DNA from: Talpa occidentalis
Taxonomy: Eukaryota; Chordata; Mammalia; Eulipotyphla; Talpidae
Direction: 5' to 3'
Length of the DNA: 64,000 bases
Assembly: GCF_014898055.3 (NCBI RefSeq)
Contig: NW_023601433.1
Location: forward strand, 43,519,876 to 43,583,875
The notes beneath the pieces are model-generated. The model saw nothing but the letters and a program-made list of their open reading frames with translations, was not told the DNA's origin and ran no database searches. Below are positions 47,125 to 60,727 of this stretch, piece by piece. The position numbers and the translations under genes are program-made. Position 1 is the first letter of the stretch. Each line of letters begins with the position of its first letter.

Positions 47125-48130
47125 GATATCACTTTCAGACATTTATTCATTCCACCAGTATTTATTAAGCACCTATTATGTACCAAATACTGGTGTAGGA
47201 GCCTAGAACCCACTAGTAAATAAAATTTCTAAAATGCTTTTATTAGGAAGTGCTAGTAGAGATAAGATCTACAAGATGTTAAGGGAAGTTCTCTCTGAGG
47301 AGATATTTGAACAGAAATCTGATAGAGGTTAGGGAATAAACACTAATATTACAGAAAAATTAATAATAAAGGCGAAGACTGAAATGGGAATGTGTTTGGC
47401 ATCTGAGGACTAGACACTGCAGTGGCTGGGTGGAGTGGACAAGGGAAAGCAAGGTAGGAGTGGGGCTGGAGAGGGAGCAGGTGTCACATCATGGAGGGTC
47501 TTTCATTTGAATTTTAGTGTAATGGGAAGCCCCTGAAGGGCATGGGGAAGGACAGGGCTATTATCTGACTAAGCTCTTCACTGAGTATTTTATCTGGAAA
47601 TTTAGCTGGAGTGGAAGTGGGCAGAGGTCAAGCAAGGTGGAAGAGAAGAGCCCAGCTCGGCTGTTCTTGCAGGATCCAGGCAAGACATAAAAGGTACTCT
47701 CACTAAGATGATAGTGGGAAAGGAAGTGAGAAGTGGGAGGAACAGGATGGGTTCCAAAGATAGAGCTCACAGGATGTGTTATGGACTAGATGTGATATTT
47801 GAGAGAAAAAGAGGATTCGAGAATGACTCCAAGAATTTTGGCCCAAGTAACTGGCTGAGAGCATTTGTCATTTACTGAGACAGGAAAGACTTGGAGGGAA
47901 ACGGTTTGGTAAGGAAAACAAAGTGTGATATTTTTCACATGCTGATGTTTAATTAGATATTCAAGTAGAGATGTCAAGGAGGCTGTCTGATTGGCAAAGT
48001 GGGGTTTAGAAGAGAGTACATTTAGGGTAATCAGCAAGTAGATGGCTCTTAAAAGGGTTGGACTGATCTAGGTCACCCAGGAAATGAGTTTAGCTGGAGA
48101 AGAGAGCTGAGGAGTGAGTTCCAGATATTT
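47125..48130 (-). repeat. Long L2-type relic (minus)
   Basis: Reverse layout of the family at 27620-28315: 'tattcattccaccagtattt' at the left, then 'gttctctctgaggagatatt', 'aatgggaagcccctgaaggg', 'gaatgactccaagaattttg', 'caagtagagatgtcaaggag'. About 1 kb, diverged. Confidence 0.6.
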
Positions 48131-49158
48131 CAATATGTCAAATATAGGAAGAGAAGAAGCACCCCACAAAGAGAACTGAGAAGGAGCATGTGTTAGGTGG
48201 GTGGGAGACCATGAGATTTCACAGCCTGTGTTTTCAGGGAGCATGAAATCCAGGGTGCCCACTATTGCTTGGAAGGTGATAGTTTGAGACCCCAGGGCTA
48301 GTTCTGGATTTGGCAGGTTGGTAATTAGAAAAAAGCCTGATTTGAACAAGATATAGAAAAGCTTAGATAACTTGCAAAAACATGCCAAGTTTAAGATTGC
48401 TGAAGGGCACACCTGTCGTAAGATTATTATGGAAAGCAAGGGAATTCTGAATACAAAATCAGTGCAGTATTTGTCTGGGGTAGGGAGAAGTTTGTCAGAT
48501 TGTGGAATGAACACACTGGGAGTGTTGTACTATTTACACAGTAGATGGAAATGTTCACTTTCTTATTATTCTTCATGTTCATTTGCCTGGCACAAACATT
48601 ATATACAATATTTTGTATCTATTCAACTCCTTTTAAAATTATTAAAAGATAAGAAAGAATGAATGGGAAACAACCACGAAATAGTATCATTACCATCTTA
48701 AATTTATATCAGAGTCACAGCTTATGTTTTATCAGAAGGCTTCATAAATTACAACCTGTTGTATCTGTTCTTTTATCAGTATAAAATATGTCATGACAGA
48801 AATGAGAATGGAGATAGGGAAGGGAAAACATGTGAACTTCAAGTGCAGAGAATTCTTGAAATTTTGACCTAAGAGACAACATAGACCCTGTGGTTGACAC
48901 TAGACATGGGGGTCAAGAGTGATTATTGGAAAGCTGGCGTCCATTATCAACGTATCTTAAGTAACAGACAGGAGAGGAAATATAATGATTTAAGAGAGGG
49001 AGGGGATAACTTGACAGCAAAATAGGGAAGGGATGGAGCCCACCAGAGCCCCAGAGCTGAGCAGAAGCCTCATCAGAGGGAAGGTGGGTTTATGGTACAC
49101 ATGAGGCACATGCAATGGACTGGTGGTTCCTGCTCAGCACCCAGGTTGGCTCTGCACA
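48131..49158. other. Intergenic, no gene seen
   Basis: The L2-type relic may extend somewhat into the first part. No exon is supported. Confidence 0.4.
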
Positions 49159-49345
49159 CATGCTAAGGGGTTCCCAGCTGTGGCTGCACATTAGGAGAAA
49201 ATGGAAACTTAAAAAAATGCCGAATGCCTGGACCTCACTTGATACCAATCAAATCACAATCCCTAAGAATGAGGACTTGGCATCAGTATTATTTAAAAGT
49301 TTCCAAGAAATTGTAACGTGGACCCAGGGTTGAGAAACAGTGGTC
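49159..49345 (+). mobile_element. MER5A-type hAT-Charlie MITE
   Basis: 'tggctgcacattaggagaaa', 'gcctggacctcacttgatac', 'ggacttggcatcagtattat', and the terminal 'cccagggttgagaaacagtg' match MER5A. The end (gagaaacagtgg) is the hAT-type terminal repeat. Confidence 0.8.
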
Positions 49346-50310
49346 CTGGTAACGGATTGAACGAATAAAAGGAGAAAGAAAATTTTGATGGTGATCATTC
49401 ATATTTTGGGGTAGCAAAGTCTTTAGTCACCTGGAGACAGAAATGCTATTTAGAAATACTTCTCAGTCTCTAGGTAAGCTGTAACCTGGGATGCATGTAA
49501 ATTCCTCTCTGCCCAGCTCCCTCCCTCAAGGCTGCTATCCACATAACATCATTAGCATTCCCAGAGCACTTTCATTTGGAAGAATTTTTCTCTGTGTGGG
49601 AAGGAAACATATTCTATTATACCCACAAGAGGAAAATAAAGTTCATGGGGGAGAAAAAAGAACAAACAGCATTTTGGGGCAGAATTTAATGTTCAAAGTC
49701 AACACAGGCTTCATTTTCTGAGTATTTCTTAGACCACTGAGTCTCATTTTTCTTTTTTCTCTATAGTGTCCCTTAAGGATTCTTGTAATATTTAGAACCA
49801 GGAGAATCCGTGGTAATATCTATACTGATGACTTCTGATCTTTTGTTTTTAAATGTAAGCCCTGGAACACTATATGTAAGTACATCTAACGCTGACCTAG
49901 GAGCCCAATATGTAGCTTCTCAGGATGAAGCAATGGAAGGTTCTGGAACTCAGCTCTTGCTCACATTCCTCTCTCTAGGGGCTCTGGAGACTATGTTTGA
50001 AAACCTAAGACCCCAAAGAGTAGATGGAAGACAGTGTGATGCCCTAATCTGTAGATGAGGAAATATGACTGCGGGAGTTGATTTGTCCTGTTCAAGAACC
50101 AGTGAAAGACTCAGATGAGAAGGACCAGCTACCCTCCAAGTCCTATGCCTTCTACCTCACCAGACTGCCTTTCTCATTCAGGGGAGCACTCGCACTTCAT
50201 CAACTAGAATAAACTAGCTTTAATTTTTAATGAAAATTGAACTAGGTGTAGTGTGAAGCTTACAAACAAAGGGCTGGGGTTGGGTATCTAAAAGCAATAA
50301 ATAAAAAAAA
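49346..50310. other. Intergenic, no gene seen
   Basis: No supported exon. The short frames at 49491 and 49810 lack any recognisable domain. Confidence 0.4.
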
Positions 50311-50312
50311 GA

Positions 50313-50428
50313 TACCCAGTTAAATTTAAATTTGCAATAAAAAATAGATATTTTTTAGTATAAGTATGTCCCTTTGCAGTATTTAAAAGTTATTCATGGT
50401 GTATTTAAACTTCAGATTTAGCTGGGTG
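50313..50428. repeat. Imperfect palindrome, MITE-like
   Basis: Left arm TACCCAGTTAAATTTAAATT (50313-50332) pairs with the right arm TTCAGATTTAGCTGGGTGT (50411-50429) in reverse complement with a few mismatches, leaving a loop of about 80 bp. The layout fits a small DNA-transposon relic; the family is not identified. Confidence 0.6.
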
Positions 50429-50429
50429 T

Positions 50430-52350
50430 TCTGTATTTTATCTGATAACCCTAGCTGGAAGAAATCCGGAGAACATGCTAATTCTACTATATTCTGATTA
50501 ACTGAGTGAAGGCAAAAATCATTTCAATATCCCTTTTGTTTTCTTTAGTAAGCAGATTAATAAGAAGTTTTATGGTAATATACATCTGACAAGGTGGGAT
50601 CCTATACCTCTGCAATACATACAGTGTTGTTAATCAATGTCATCTCAATTAAAAAATAACTTGTGATTTTTCCCCTACAGGATTTGGTTCATTCTATTCT
50701 TCTTACTCCACAACCAAAGACTGATTCTCCTAAGAGTGTGTCAGCCTAAAGTGAATTGGGTTGTTGAAGATTCTTATTTTTCTTGCTAATCCATCATGCC
50801 ATGACAATGACTAGACTAAGAAAGCACATGAGTCCCCTATGTTTGGCAGTGTTGGTAATTCAAAATGTCTTTGGAGTCTTGATAGTATTATGAAGAATTC
50901 AGATACAGTTCAGCTTTGTCAAGAGCTAAGAAGCTCAAAAAGAAATCCATTTGGGCTCTGGCTAGTTGTAGCCTCAGGCAGAGTAACTTGTCCACCTACA
51001 TTCATGCATTGTTCTCTCAGTCAGCTCCAGCATGGAATCCCCAGGAAAGGCCCACTAAAAGGGTCTAGAAAGATACGTCTCTAAGAAGAAACAAGAGAGT
51101 GAAAAATGAACCATCTGACTTATAAAATGGTAGAGCCCATGCTTATTTGTAATTCACACATAACTTCAAATGTTATTTATCAGTAGCTTCAACTAGTCCT
51201 TCCTCCATTTGTTTGTAAACCAAAGATACAAAACAGTCATAAAGTGAACCCATTTTTACTCTTTCCATCTTGCACTTTATCCTCAGGTGTATTCATGCCC
51301 ATCAGTGGGCTAGTCAGCAGATAGAAGGGGTGATAAAGCAAGAGATGTGGATAACTCACATCTTTCATGTTTATTTCCCTAAAAATTAGAGTTGACTGCT
51401 GCCTACAGGAAGGACAAGTGAGAAAAGAAAATAGAAGACAGTTTAAGAAGGAAATACAGAGGTGGAACAGAAAATCTGAGTCGCAAATTTCACTTAAAAT
51501 ACTTAATAGAAAGTGTGGATGTGTATAAAGGAATTGGCAGGATGTCAACAATATGTGCAAGTGAGAATGTTTCAGTCCTCATTTCAGCCTAGGGGACTCT
51601 GACTACATGTCAGGCTGGGAGTTAAAGCAAGATAAACCTCTGTGAGTACCTGCTTAGAACAAGCCTGATGAAAGAAACAACAAATTGAGTGTCATTGGTG
51701 GTAATTTCAAGCCAGGCAGCTGCTTGGGTGTGAGCAGGCAGTGCCTGAACCAACATAGCCCTGAGTTTCCTTGGGCTTCCTTTCATGAGAACTGAGAATG
51801 GTGTGGAACAAGTCATAGCACTGTAGAACTAGTTTCCAGAAAACAATGCCCTTGTTTTGGTAGGGTTAAGGATCCTAAAGGGGTGATTTTCACCCTGCTA
51901 TTTGAAAGCCTGAGGACCTGGTTGGGCACCCCATCTCCGAGCTGCTCTGGAAAGCAATGTAACACATAGGAATTCTTCCTAAACCAGCATATCAGCAGGC
52001 ACTTTTGAAGGGAAGCTGCTGGGAATGATGCAGCTGGAGGCAGAGACCTACCAGACCCGTTGCGGAGGGAGGTGTGTCATGTTACTTTGCTTTTGTTATT
52101 TTCTATACATTTTCATATGTCTGGGTGATTCTTTCTTTGTTTTGTATCTTTCCCCTTATACTATTAGCTGATCAAAAGTGGAAACCCTGGTATCTAGTAT
52201 ACGCTGAATGCTCAATGAACTGGTGCTCTTAGAGTTCCCTTAGATGGGACCCAGAATGGTAGAGGTTTCAGATACCAGCGTAGATCTTGGATATGCATTT
52301 TTACAAATACCAAGACATAAAGTTGATCCCATTTTGCAGAAACATCGAGA
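50430..52350. other. Intergenic, no gene seen
   Basis: No exon supported. A MIR/L2-like tail (gtatacgctgaatgctcaat) is at about 52195-52225. Confidence 0.4.
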
Positions 52351-52354
52351 AAGC

Positions 52355-53100
52355 AATATTAGCAGATGGGGAAAAAAATGTTCCAGTCTCTGAAAACTTA
52401 CAAGGGATTCATGTCTGGCACATTTAAGAAACTCATGAAAATAAATAGGAAAAATCAGGAAACCCTGTAGAGTATTGGAAAAGGAAATGAATAAGCAATT
52501 CATAGAACTGAAAGGCTGAATAACTAATGAGTATTTAAAGACAGGCACATGTTCACTAGAAATTAGAGACGTGGAAATTATAACAACAAGGCATTACTAC
52601 CATCATCAACTCTTAAAAGGTAGATAGTACCAAGTCCTAGAGATGATTAGAGGACATAGGGACACTTACATGTTGCTGGAGAGTATAGATATGGCCTTAG
52701 TAGAGGAGAATTATTAGTGCATAATGAAATTAGACATTCTATCCACAAACTCCCATCTCAGTACATACCTTAGGAAAATGAGCACAAAACTCCATAAAGA
52801 AAGATAGAGTTGGACATTCCTAATTACTTTGGTGGTGTCAGTGCCAGCATAGAGCAGGTATAACTTTTGTATCTGCACTTAGAGGAGTGAATTATAAAAT
52901 GTATGCATGTAATGGAACATTTTTACCAGGCAGAAAAAATGAAAGCAACATGAATGGTTTGTGGGGGGAGAACAAAATGAGAAGCAAATATATATATTTT
53001 CCAATATTATTATCATGTAGTAAATTAAATATGCATTTAAATGCATTTAAATTATGTACTCTTCAAGACTATACACAGGGGCATTATTTAAAATAGTTTA
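52355..53100 (+). mobile_element. Old L1 ORF2 C-terminal relic
   Basis: Diverged L1 landmarks: 'gattcatgtctggcacattt', 'gaaaaggaaatgaataagca', 'agagacgtggaaattataac', 'cccatctcagtacatacctt', 'gtatgcatgtaatggaacat'. No open frame of any length remains. Confidence 0.55.
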
Positions 53101-53539
53101 AACAGATGTGGTCCAGGCAGCAACACATCAGAATTCGCTCTTTCTGAGACTCTGTGCCTGTGTGTGCCACCTGCGTGTGAGGCCTGATACCCACACCAAC
53201 ACACACCTAGAATGTGCATGGTGAGGACACGTGTGCAATACAGCGGAGCAGGGGAGAGAATGAAAGCTGAACAAGTGTAAAGAGGGAAGCAGGGACTAGC
53301 ATGAGTAAGGGCAATAATCAACCCAATTCTTCAAGGGAGGGTAATGAAAGGAGGAGAAAGTGAAGTCTAAGATGGAGCCACAAAGTAACATTGTTGAATG
53401 ATAAACACACACTGTAGAGACTTACAACTCAAGAAACCAAGAATAGAACTGTGGTCAAAAGAAATTGTGTTGCTCTTCTGGTATAGGAACTTCATGTCTG
53501 TATTTTCTCCCTTTTAATTTTCATTTGTTTCTCAACTCA

Positions 53540-53690
53540 AAAACACATTCATTCATTTCACTCAAGAAATATTCTCTGAGCAATGACCATGTGCCAGGAG
53601 ATGTTGTAGGCACTGAAGACATAGCAGGAAGCCAAGACAAAGCCCACACTGCTGTCAGGGAGCTGACATTCTCATTGAGTGTCTTACCAC
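53540..53690 (-). repeat. L2-type 3' end relic (minus)
   Basis: 'cattcatttcactcaagaaa', 'gcaatgaccatgtgccagga', 'gtaggcactgaagacatagc', 'gctgtcagggagctgacatt' is the usual reverse-complement L2 tail. It makes up the start of the 192-codon frame at 53465, which is therefore not a gene. Confidence 0.65.
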
Positions 53691-56608
53691 ATGTCCAGAA
53701 GGAACTCCAGGAGCATCAACTGGATGTGGGCTTCTTATGGGGCTTTACCTCTTATGTTATGATTGTGCAAATGTCTCCCCTTATTCATGGTGAGTTCAAA
53801 TTCCCCAGCACCCAAATCAAAAATAAGCTAGATGGATCTGTATCTCATCATCGCTCATTCTTCTCACTAGTGCAAGTTCCTTTTCCATGGAGAATCTGCT
53901 GCTCTGACACATCTGAGGAATCCAGCTGCTTTTGGACTTCTGTGGACTATGAACCTGGTCACCAGCTCCCTAACTCTGGGGCTTCAGTGGCCCTTGGCCG
54001 AGTGGGTGCTTTACCTCATCAGCAGCCCTCTGAGGTCAGGTAACCATGGATCCTGTTCATTATGTGACCTCTTCACCCCCAGGATCTAGTGACCCATGGA
54101 AACCAAGCCACTGTGCTTAGTCTGGAAAGTCTATAGACATGGAGAATAAGATCCCCCTCCAATAACAGGTCTTGCTAGTGACCTCCCCTCATAGCCAGTA
54201 TGATGTCTTCCATCTTGAGATGGCCTTGTATGTTTTCTGCCAGGCTCTTGGGTGACAATGGCTTCTGCCCTACCTCAGCATCCTCCCTGTCATACAGTGA
54301 GTACAGCCATCACATAGTGTCATCTGGAACTGGCAAACAGAAGGACAAAAGGCAGCTTCATTTGCCATCTTTAGCACAGATGATTAGCTAAGGAACTATG
54401 TTCCAGCAGAGATATCCTGGCTCTTGTTGGGCTCCTTTTTATTAACCAGAAATAAGAGTAACCTTGCATGGGAGATTAAACATCTGTAGTTCAGGCACCA
54501 CACAGTCTGTGTTTAAATATCAGCTCTTTAGAAGAAGCCTAGAAAATGTCAGCTGTTCTGCACTTCAAGACCACTTGTCCCCTGGGGAATTGCAGGCCTT
54601 CTAACTGGGGGAATGAGTAGTTCCTGTCCCAGCTGGCTGGTTGCCAGGCAACCCAGAACTAGCTTATACAGCTAGCTATAGAGACACTTCCACTGGACTC
54701 CATAGTGGGTTAAGAAGTACATAAAATAAATAAGAAGGCATAGAGCATTCTAGGAGATGGCAAGTGACAGGGCGAAATATATCTTGGTAAGCTGTATACA
54801 CTGTATCAGGATTTAGGGGGAAGATGTGGTACTAGATTCTTTTCTCTCTCAGTCCTCTGAAATTGTTCTTTTCATGGTAACCAACAATCTTCTGGTCCCC
54901 AGTGATGTTTTAACCCTTTTATATTTGCTCTCTCTGCAACATTTAACAATGTGAACGACTCCCATCTTTAAATTCCCATAACTGTCTCAAATTCATTATC
55001 TTTTTCTCACTCTTTCTGTTCCTCCTCTGTAATTTCCATTAATTAATGTCATCAACATCTAGTTAGACTCCCAAACCAGAAACCTGGGAATCGTGCCTAG
55101 ACACTCACCTTATTAATTTCCTACAAATGTTTGCCAAGTGCCCACTATATGACAGACATAGGGCTCAGCTCTGAATGTATATTGTTAAATAAAGAGGCTT
55201 GGTCCCTTCCGTCACAGAATTACCAACGTGTCAATTTTGTGATGCACATCATGGGAACTCTTGGTGGGAAGACCTATAAAAAATGATGTTTTAGAAACAT
55301 CAAAATTATTTTCTATGTTGCTACATTTTATTTGGAAATTTAGTCAATAACCATTTTCTGAGGGACTTTAGAACATATGTCACTGATATTTAATATTCAA
55401 GTATCTTCCCAGGTCACACATTCGAATTTCTTTGGTTATACCTTCAATCATAGTAGTTTTCAGTGAGAGTGTTTGGGAACCAGAATTACATGGCAAGCTT
55501 CATTCAATACTACACAAGTACACACTTGTGTGTAGACACATACATGTCTGTCCAAAGTCCTATTGATCACTAAAAATTTGGGGAAACTTCTGAAATATCT
55601 GAGATGCCAATTACACATTTACTATATCCTTATTTGTAATTGATCACTGAAACAAAGAGAATACTAGCTCTAAAACTGCCTCTGCTTTATGATCACAGCC
55701 TTATCTATCAATCATGAAAAAAGAGCATTAAACCTATGAGGATAAAGGAATGGATCTAGGGGTGTTTTGGTATTTATTAAGTTGGTGATATGCTATGTGT
55801 TTTTTCAGAGTCTTTCTTGTTCTGAGTTTAAGGCAGAACTTGAAAAACCACCTACAAAAAAAACCTTCATGACCTTAGGGAACAAACATTCTTTTCTGCC
55901 ACATGTATAACTTTCCAGTACTTTAATGTTTTTTTTTTCAGTAGCTTTCTAAAAAGTAACAAAGAGATAAGACCCAGATGTCATTCCTTCCTGAGTTGCA
56001 CTAATTAATCTCTTTATGATGGCGTTTAATAAACACAAAGTAAACACTAAATAATAACACAGACATCTGAAAACAGCCATTGTAACTGAAGATACAGAAT
56101 TTTGGTTGGTAGAAAAGATCACTTTTGGCCAGTGTTTAGATTCTTGATACAATTTCTCTGCCATTATGGGCTTTTGGTAAGCATAAGCAATTTTAATAGG
56201 GTCTTGAACTGGAGGAAAAGAAGAACCAAATCATTTGGGTCAATACAGGGTCAAGTGTAGGTAGTAAAATGTTCAATGTGCTAGATGAGAACATTGCCTC
56301 TGGTGGTCTTTAGAAATGACCATAATGTGATAGAAAGGTGAATAGAAGATTTAAAAAATTCACATCCTAAGGATCATTTAATGTCTTTCAGGAATGGTTG
56401 GGTTCATTTTCATTTCAAACTTTCAAGCATAGTTATCTAACACAGAACTTGGGCCAGGGTATCTGTATTGGTTAAGGCATTTGACATTTAAACATCTTTA
56501 AAAAGTCATCAAAATCATTATCTTTTTCTCCTCTCCTCCCAAACTCATGCTACTATTTTAAGGTGAATTTTCAGGATCTATGAAATTTGGACTAGGTTTT
56601 GTTGGACC
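53691..56608. other. Intergenic, no gene seen
   Basis: Single-copy-looking DNA. Near 55115-55225 another reverse L2 tail (cctacaaatgtttgccaagt, gacagacatagggctcagct). No exon supported. Confidence 0.4.
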
Positions 56609-56609
56609 A

Positions 56610-56810
56610 GATCATTTTTTAAATTTAACTTTTCATTTTGAAATAATTGTAGATTCACATGCAGTTATAAAAATAATATACAGCTTTCCCGTATACTTTA
56701 TTCAGCTTCCCCTAAAGGTAACATCTTGCAGAACTGTAGCACATTATCACACCAAGATATTGACATTGATCCAAATTATCTACCATCTGGAAAGTAACTT
56801 TTTTTTTTTT
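56610..56810 (-). repeat. L1M-type 3' UTR relic (minus)
   Basis: 'ttttgaaataattgtagatt', 'cacatgcagttataaaaata', 'caccaagatattgacattga' is a familiar reverse L1M 3' segment. Confidence 0.7.
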
Positions 56811-58239
56811 TAGAAAGCAAGGCCCAATTGGGAAGAGAACCATGTAGAATTTTTAACATCCCACACTAGTACTCTTTTAGATCTGTGCTAGAGGGCTTCT
56901 TGCCCCAGCACCTTCCCCTAAGCAGACCTGCCCTTGCTTTCTGCTTCCCGGACCACCCATGTCCTCCTTCCCACTTTTGGAGTAAAGAGATGACGAGACC
57001 AAGGAAGCAAGTCTACCTGGAACACAGGGCAGACCCACTCTAGATACTTGTTGTCTAGGAACTCCCTGTTCAACTAACTCGACGCATATTTTCAGAATCT
57101 ATATAGGCCTCTCCCCAAGTCTGAGAATAAGCCCGATCTTTCAGCATGTACACCTCAGGACTGAGGTGGGGCCAAAGGGAACAGCTTTGGGGAGTTGTGA
57201 ATGACATTTAGACATGTGGAGTGGGTATCCATAGGCCTGTGTACTTGTGGGTTCTTTATGGTACAGGATGGGGTCACAGTTGGAAAGGAACGGGGGACAG
57301 AGACTTCGATATGGCCATGTTCCAGTGTGATGCTCTATTTGAGTTCTACTTGGCCTTTTAAGTCATTAGAAAGATGCATTTTTCAATCTAGAAGCATAAA
57401 ACATATATGACATTCAGTTTGCTTGATTTATGACATTTCAAATACTTCGGAGGTTCTGAGTGCTGGGTTAGTCTTACCTTTGAGCAGTATAAAAGCTTGC
57501 ATTGTAGTTTGGTCCCAGTTTGTAAAAAGTTTAAAGAAAGCTTTTAAAAAGTACCATTAGTAGTCTTTGACCATGCTAGTTCAAAATGTGAATGAGAAAA
57601 TGGAAGATTTGAAATAATCATGCATACTTTCCAACTTGTAGGTTTTTAAATACTGCATCTACCTTCCCTAGAGTAATCTTTATAAAAATGTTTAATACAT
57701 CCTCTCTATTATTAATATTTATTGGTTGCTTTTCAATGTCTTAAAAATGGAAGACCATAGGAAGTTGGCTTTTAGTTTCTTCAAAAAGTGAAAAATGTCT
57801 CTATCTGACTAAGTCCTTCCTATTAGAGAGAGGCTGATTGTACTCTGTTCCACAGGGCCCAAGCTTCTCTTACCTGACACCATAATGTATGGGGCAACTT
57901 AAGCCCATAAGTCAACTCAGAAGAAGAAAAGACCAGTAATTCAGAGAGGCATGTCCAGAAAGATTGAGAGTATTAGCAGGTAGATTGCAAAGCCAAGTCT
58001 AGGATGGACTCAGCAGACAGAAAGGGTACAATGAGGACACAAGGCATAGCTGCGGCCAAGACTGCAATTTTGGGTTTCCTGGACCCACAGTGTATATGAC
58101 CTAGAGCTATTTTTAAGGGTCCAGGGAGGAGTGGGCAATACACAGATTCTTACCCCTATAATCTTGTATGAATGTTGTAAAGTTAGTACACTGCCTAATT
58201 CAACCCCTTCTTTTAATTTCTGAAATATTTACAGCAACT
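56811..58239. other. Intergenic, no gene seen
   Basis: No exon or named repeat supported. Confidence 0.4.
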
Positions 58240-58525
58240 TAGACCCTTAATAAGATAGCTAACATTTGCTGTTTTCACATGTGCCAGGCATAGTCCTAAA
58301 CACAGAGTGTTCTTAAGAAGAGACATAGAGTCAACACTCAGTCCTTATAAGAACTCTATGAAGCTATGATTATTATTATCATACCCTTTCTGAAGAAAAA
58401 AGAAAATCAGTGGGCAGAGGGAAATGAAGTAATGTATGAAGGTCACGCAACTAATCAATAGCAGAACTGAGATTCAAACCTAGGTAGACGGACTCCAAAA
58501 TCTGATCATTTTTACAACGACATTA
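58240..58525 (-). repeat. MIR SINE (minus), nearly full length
   Basis: Complete reverse MIR layout: 'tagctaacatttgctgtttt', 'catgtgccaggcatagtcct', 'tcagtccttataagaactct', 'gaaggtcacgcaactaatca', 'agaactgagattcaaaccta', 'gactccaaaatctgatcatt'. Confidence 0.75.
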
Positions 58526-59153
58526 CATGGTCTTCCAGCAGGAGCCTTTTCTGATTCCCACATGGGCCTGTAGCTACAGGTAAATAGACAATTACAAAAA
58601 GCCTTCTGGGATGAGTTCATGTGCCTTCAAGTGCCCTGAATATTTTCTGGGAAAATCTCTCCCAGTGTTTAAATAGCACTTTGTTCTGTGATCTTGTTGC
58701 TGGATAACATGAGGACACGACAGTCACCATGGAAAAAGATCGTAAGCCTCAGAGGGTTCCAAGCAGTGAAGGCCTATGAATAGCAGACAGTCTTGGACCT
58801 CTATTAGGTCTTTATCCACCTCCCCCATGCCTCATTTCTCTATGGCAGGCTGGTACTTCCAGTTGGGATTACCCACTTTTATGGACATTAGAGCTTCAAA
58901 CACATTAAGGCTGTTGAGTGCCAGACTTTACCATGGTTTCCAGTCAGGGACTCTCTATGTGTGCATTTGTACAAAATCAAGCCTTGTTAATGAAGTGATG
59001 GTGCTTCTGGGTCTCTCCTATAAATGCAACAGATGTCCACTGGGACTGTATACAGACTTGACTCCATCTCTGCCATTGGTCTCGTTCCTTAATTTAGTTG
59101 TAATGCTCTCTAAGTGGTTGCAGGGATTATTCAAGATTTGCTTAGAATAAAGG
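58526..59153. other. Intergenic, no gene seen
   Basis: The 124-codon frame at 58776-59150 has no recognisable domain or splice context and is not called. Confidence 0.4.
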
Positions 59154-59154
59154 A

Positions 59155-59668
59155 GCCCTCTTTCACTGTTTGTGGGATTGTAAATTAGTGCAGCCACTAA
59201 GGAAAACAGCATGGCGGAACCTCAAAAAATTAAAAACAGAATTACCATATGATCCATTAATTCCATTTCTAGATATCTATTCAAAGAATATGAAAACACT
59301 AATTTGAAAAGATACATGTACCCCTTTGTTCATTGCAGCTCTATTCACAAGAGCTACAACATGGAAGTGGGATATATGCACAATGGAATATTACTCAGTT
59401 ATAAAAAATGAAAAGATGAAAGCATGTTATTTATGACAGCATGGATAGAACTTGAGTGGATATGCTAAGAGAAATAAGGCATACAGAGACAAAGAAATAC
59501 TATAAGATTGGAGTATGAAGTATAAAACGCAGAGTATAAAGAACAAAACAAAATGAAACAAAGAAACTATTAAATTCTGACAAAGGTGGTTACCAGAGAG
59601 GAAATGGTTAGGGGAGTGGGAAGAATGGGTTATGGCATTCAATAAGATGGTAGTGGATGGTAATTAAC
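59155..59668 (+). mobile_element. Old L1 ORF2 C-terminal relic
   Basis: 'cactgtttgtgggattgtaa', 'attaccatatgatccattaa', 'cattgcagctctattcacaa', 'atggaatattactcagttat', 'aggtggttaccagagaggaa'. Truncated at both ends and interrupted on its right by a SINE. Confidence 0.75.
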
Positions 59669-59682
59669 AATTAGTGGTTGGT

Positions 59683-59950
59683 AGGCCTCCCTGGTGGCGC
59701 AGCGGATTGAGCACAGCACTGTGAAGCTGTCCATAGGCTCTGCAGCGTGGGTTCGATTCCCAGTCAGCCAGGGAGATGCCACATGGTGTGGCAGACCTCC
59801 CCTGTCTCACCCGCTGCTCCCCTCAGCAATACTTTCAGTTTGTCTGCCTGTTCTGCTCCCCACTTTGTCTCTGGTGAATCCTCTCACCGTCCCACACCTC
59901 TGTCCTATACCCCAGCTCTTGCATAAATAAATAAATCATAAAAAAAAAAA
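59683..59950 (+). mobile_element. tRNA-derived SINE, older subfamily
   Basis: AGGCCTCCCTGGTGGCGCAG head, GGGTTCGATTCCCAG B box, 'cagacctcccctgtctcacc', AAATAAATAAATC tail. TSD ATTAGTGGTTGGT at 59670-59682 and 59951-59963, perfect. Confidence 0.93.
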
Positions 59951-59963
59951 ATTAGTGGTTGGT

Positions 59964-60710
59964 GTGCTGAGGTTTATACATTTGCATACCTGAATCTTAT
60001 AGTATTGTAAACCAGTGGTTCTTCAATAGGAAAAAGTAATTGGAAGGAGATGTTTGTCTATATGCTATCCTCTCCCTTGTAAAAGGATGCAATTTCCTCA
60101 CCTGTCACAGATCCACACTGTTTTCAGAGGGGCAGAATGTGAGCCAGGACTCTTGTGTGGCATGAGGACCCTCACCTACTGTGATGCGTTTCCCTCTCAC
60201 TGCATGTGTGGCAAGCAGCCTAACAAGCAATGGTGCCTTAGGAAATGGGCAGGGGGGAGGAAGTAGAGGTAGACAGGGAGTCTTTTGGGAACCCCCACCT
60301 CCAGCTCTTTGTGCACTTAGCCACAAAACTCTGTTTTCCCAGCTGTGAACTAAGTCCACTGCCTTTCCCTGGACTCCTGCTCCCTTCAGACCCCTGATTT
60401 TAGGTACATTAGCACAGGAAGAACTGCATGGCAGAAGAAGCCAACACAAAAGAAATACAAGATTTTATTCCATAGCGACATTCCGTATCATTGAAAATAG
60501 CCTCAACTATGTAGCTCATTCTTTACAATACGAAATAGATAGGAACAATTACTACCAAAATCTTAAGTTAAATCTCAAAATATATTTATTTTGCCATAAA
60601 ATGAAATCAACATAGTATTACTGTTCTTTGCAAGAAAATCATCTCAGTTGGTTTCATGTGTCAACTTGGCTGCATCACAGTACCTGGGTATTTGGTCAAA
60701 CAGAGTGTTT
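59964..60710. other. L1 remnant end and intergenic DNA, no gene seen
   Basis: The first 60 bp continue the L1 3' end (ggtgtgctgaggtttataca). The rest is unassigned. Confidence 0.4.
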
Positions 60711-60727
60711 CTGTGAGGGTATTTTTG

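Noticed and set aside
53465..54043. 192-codon plus-strand frame
   Set aside because: Its first third is a reverse L2 tail and the rest shows no domain, codon bias or splice context.
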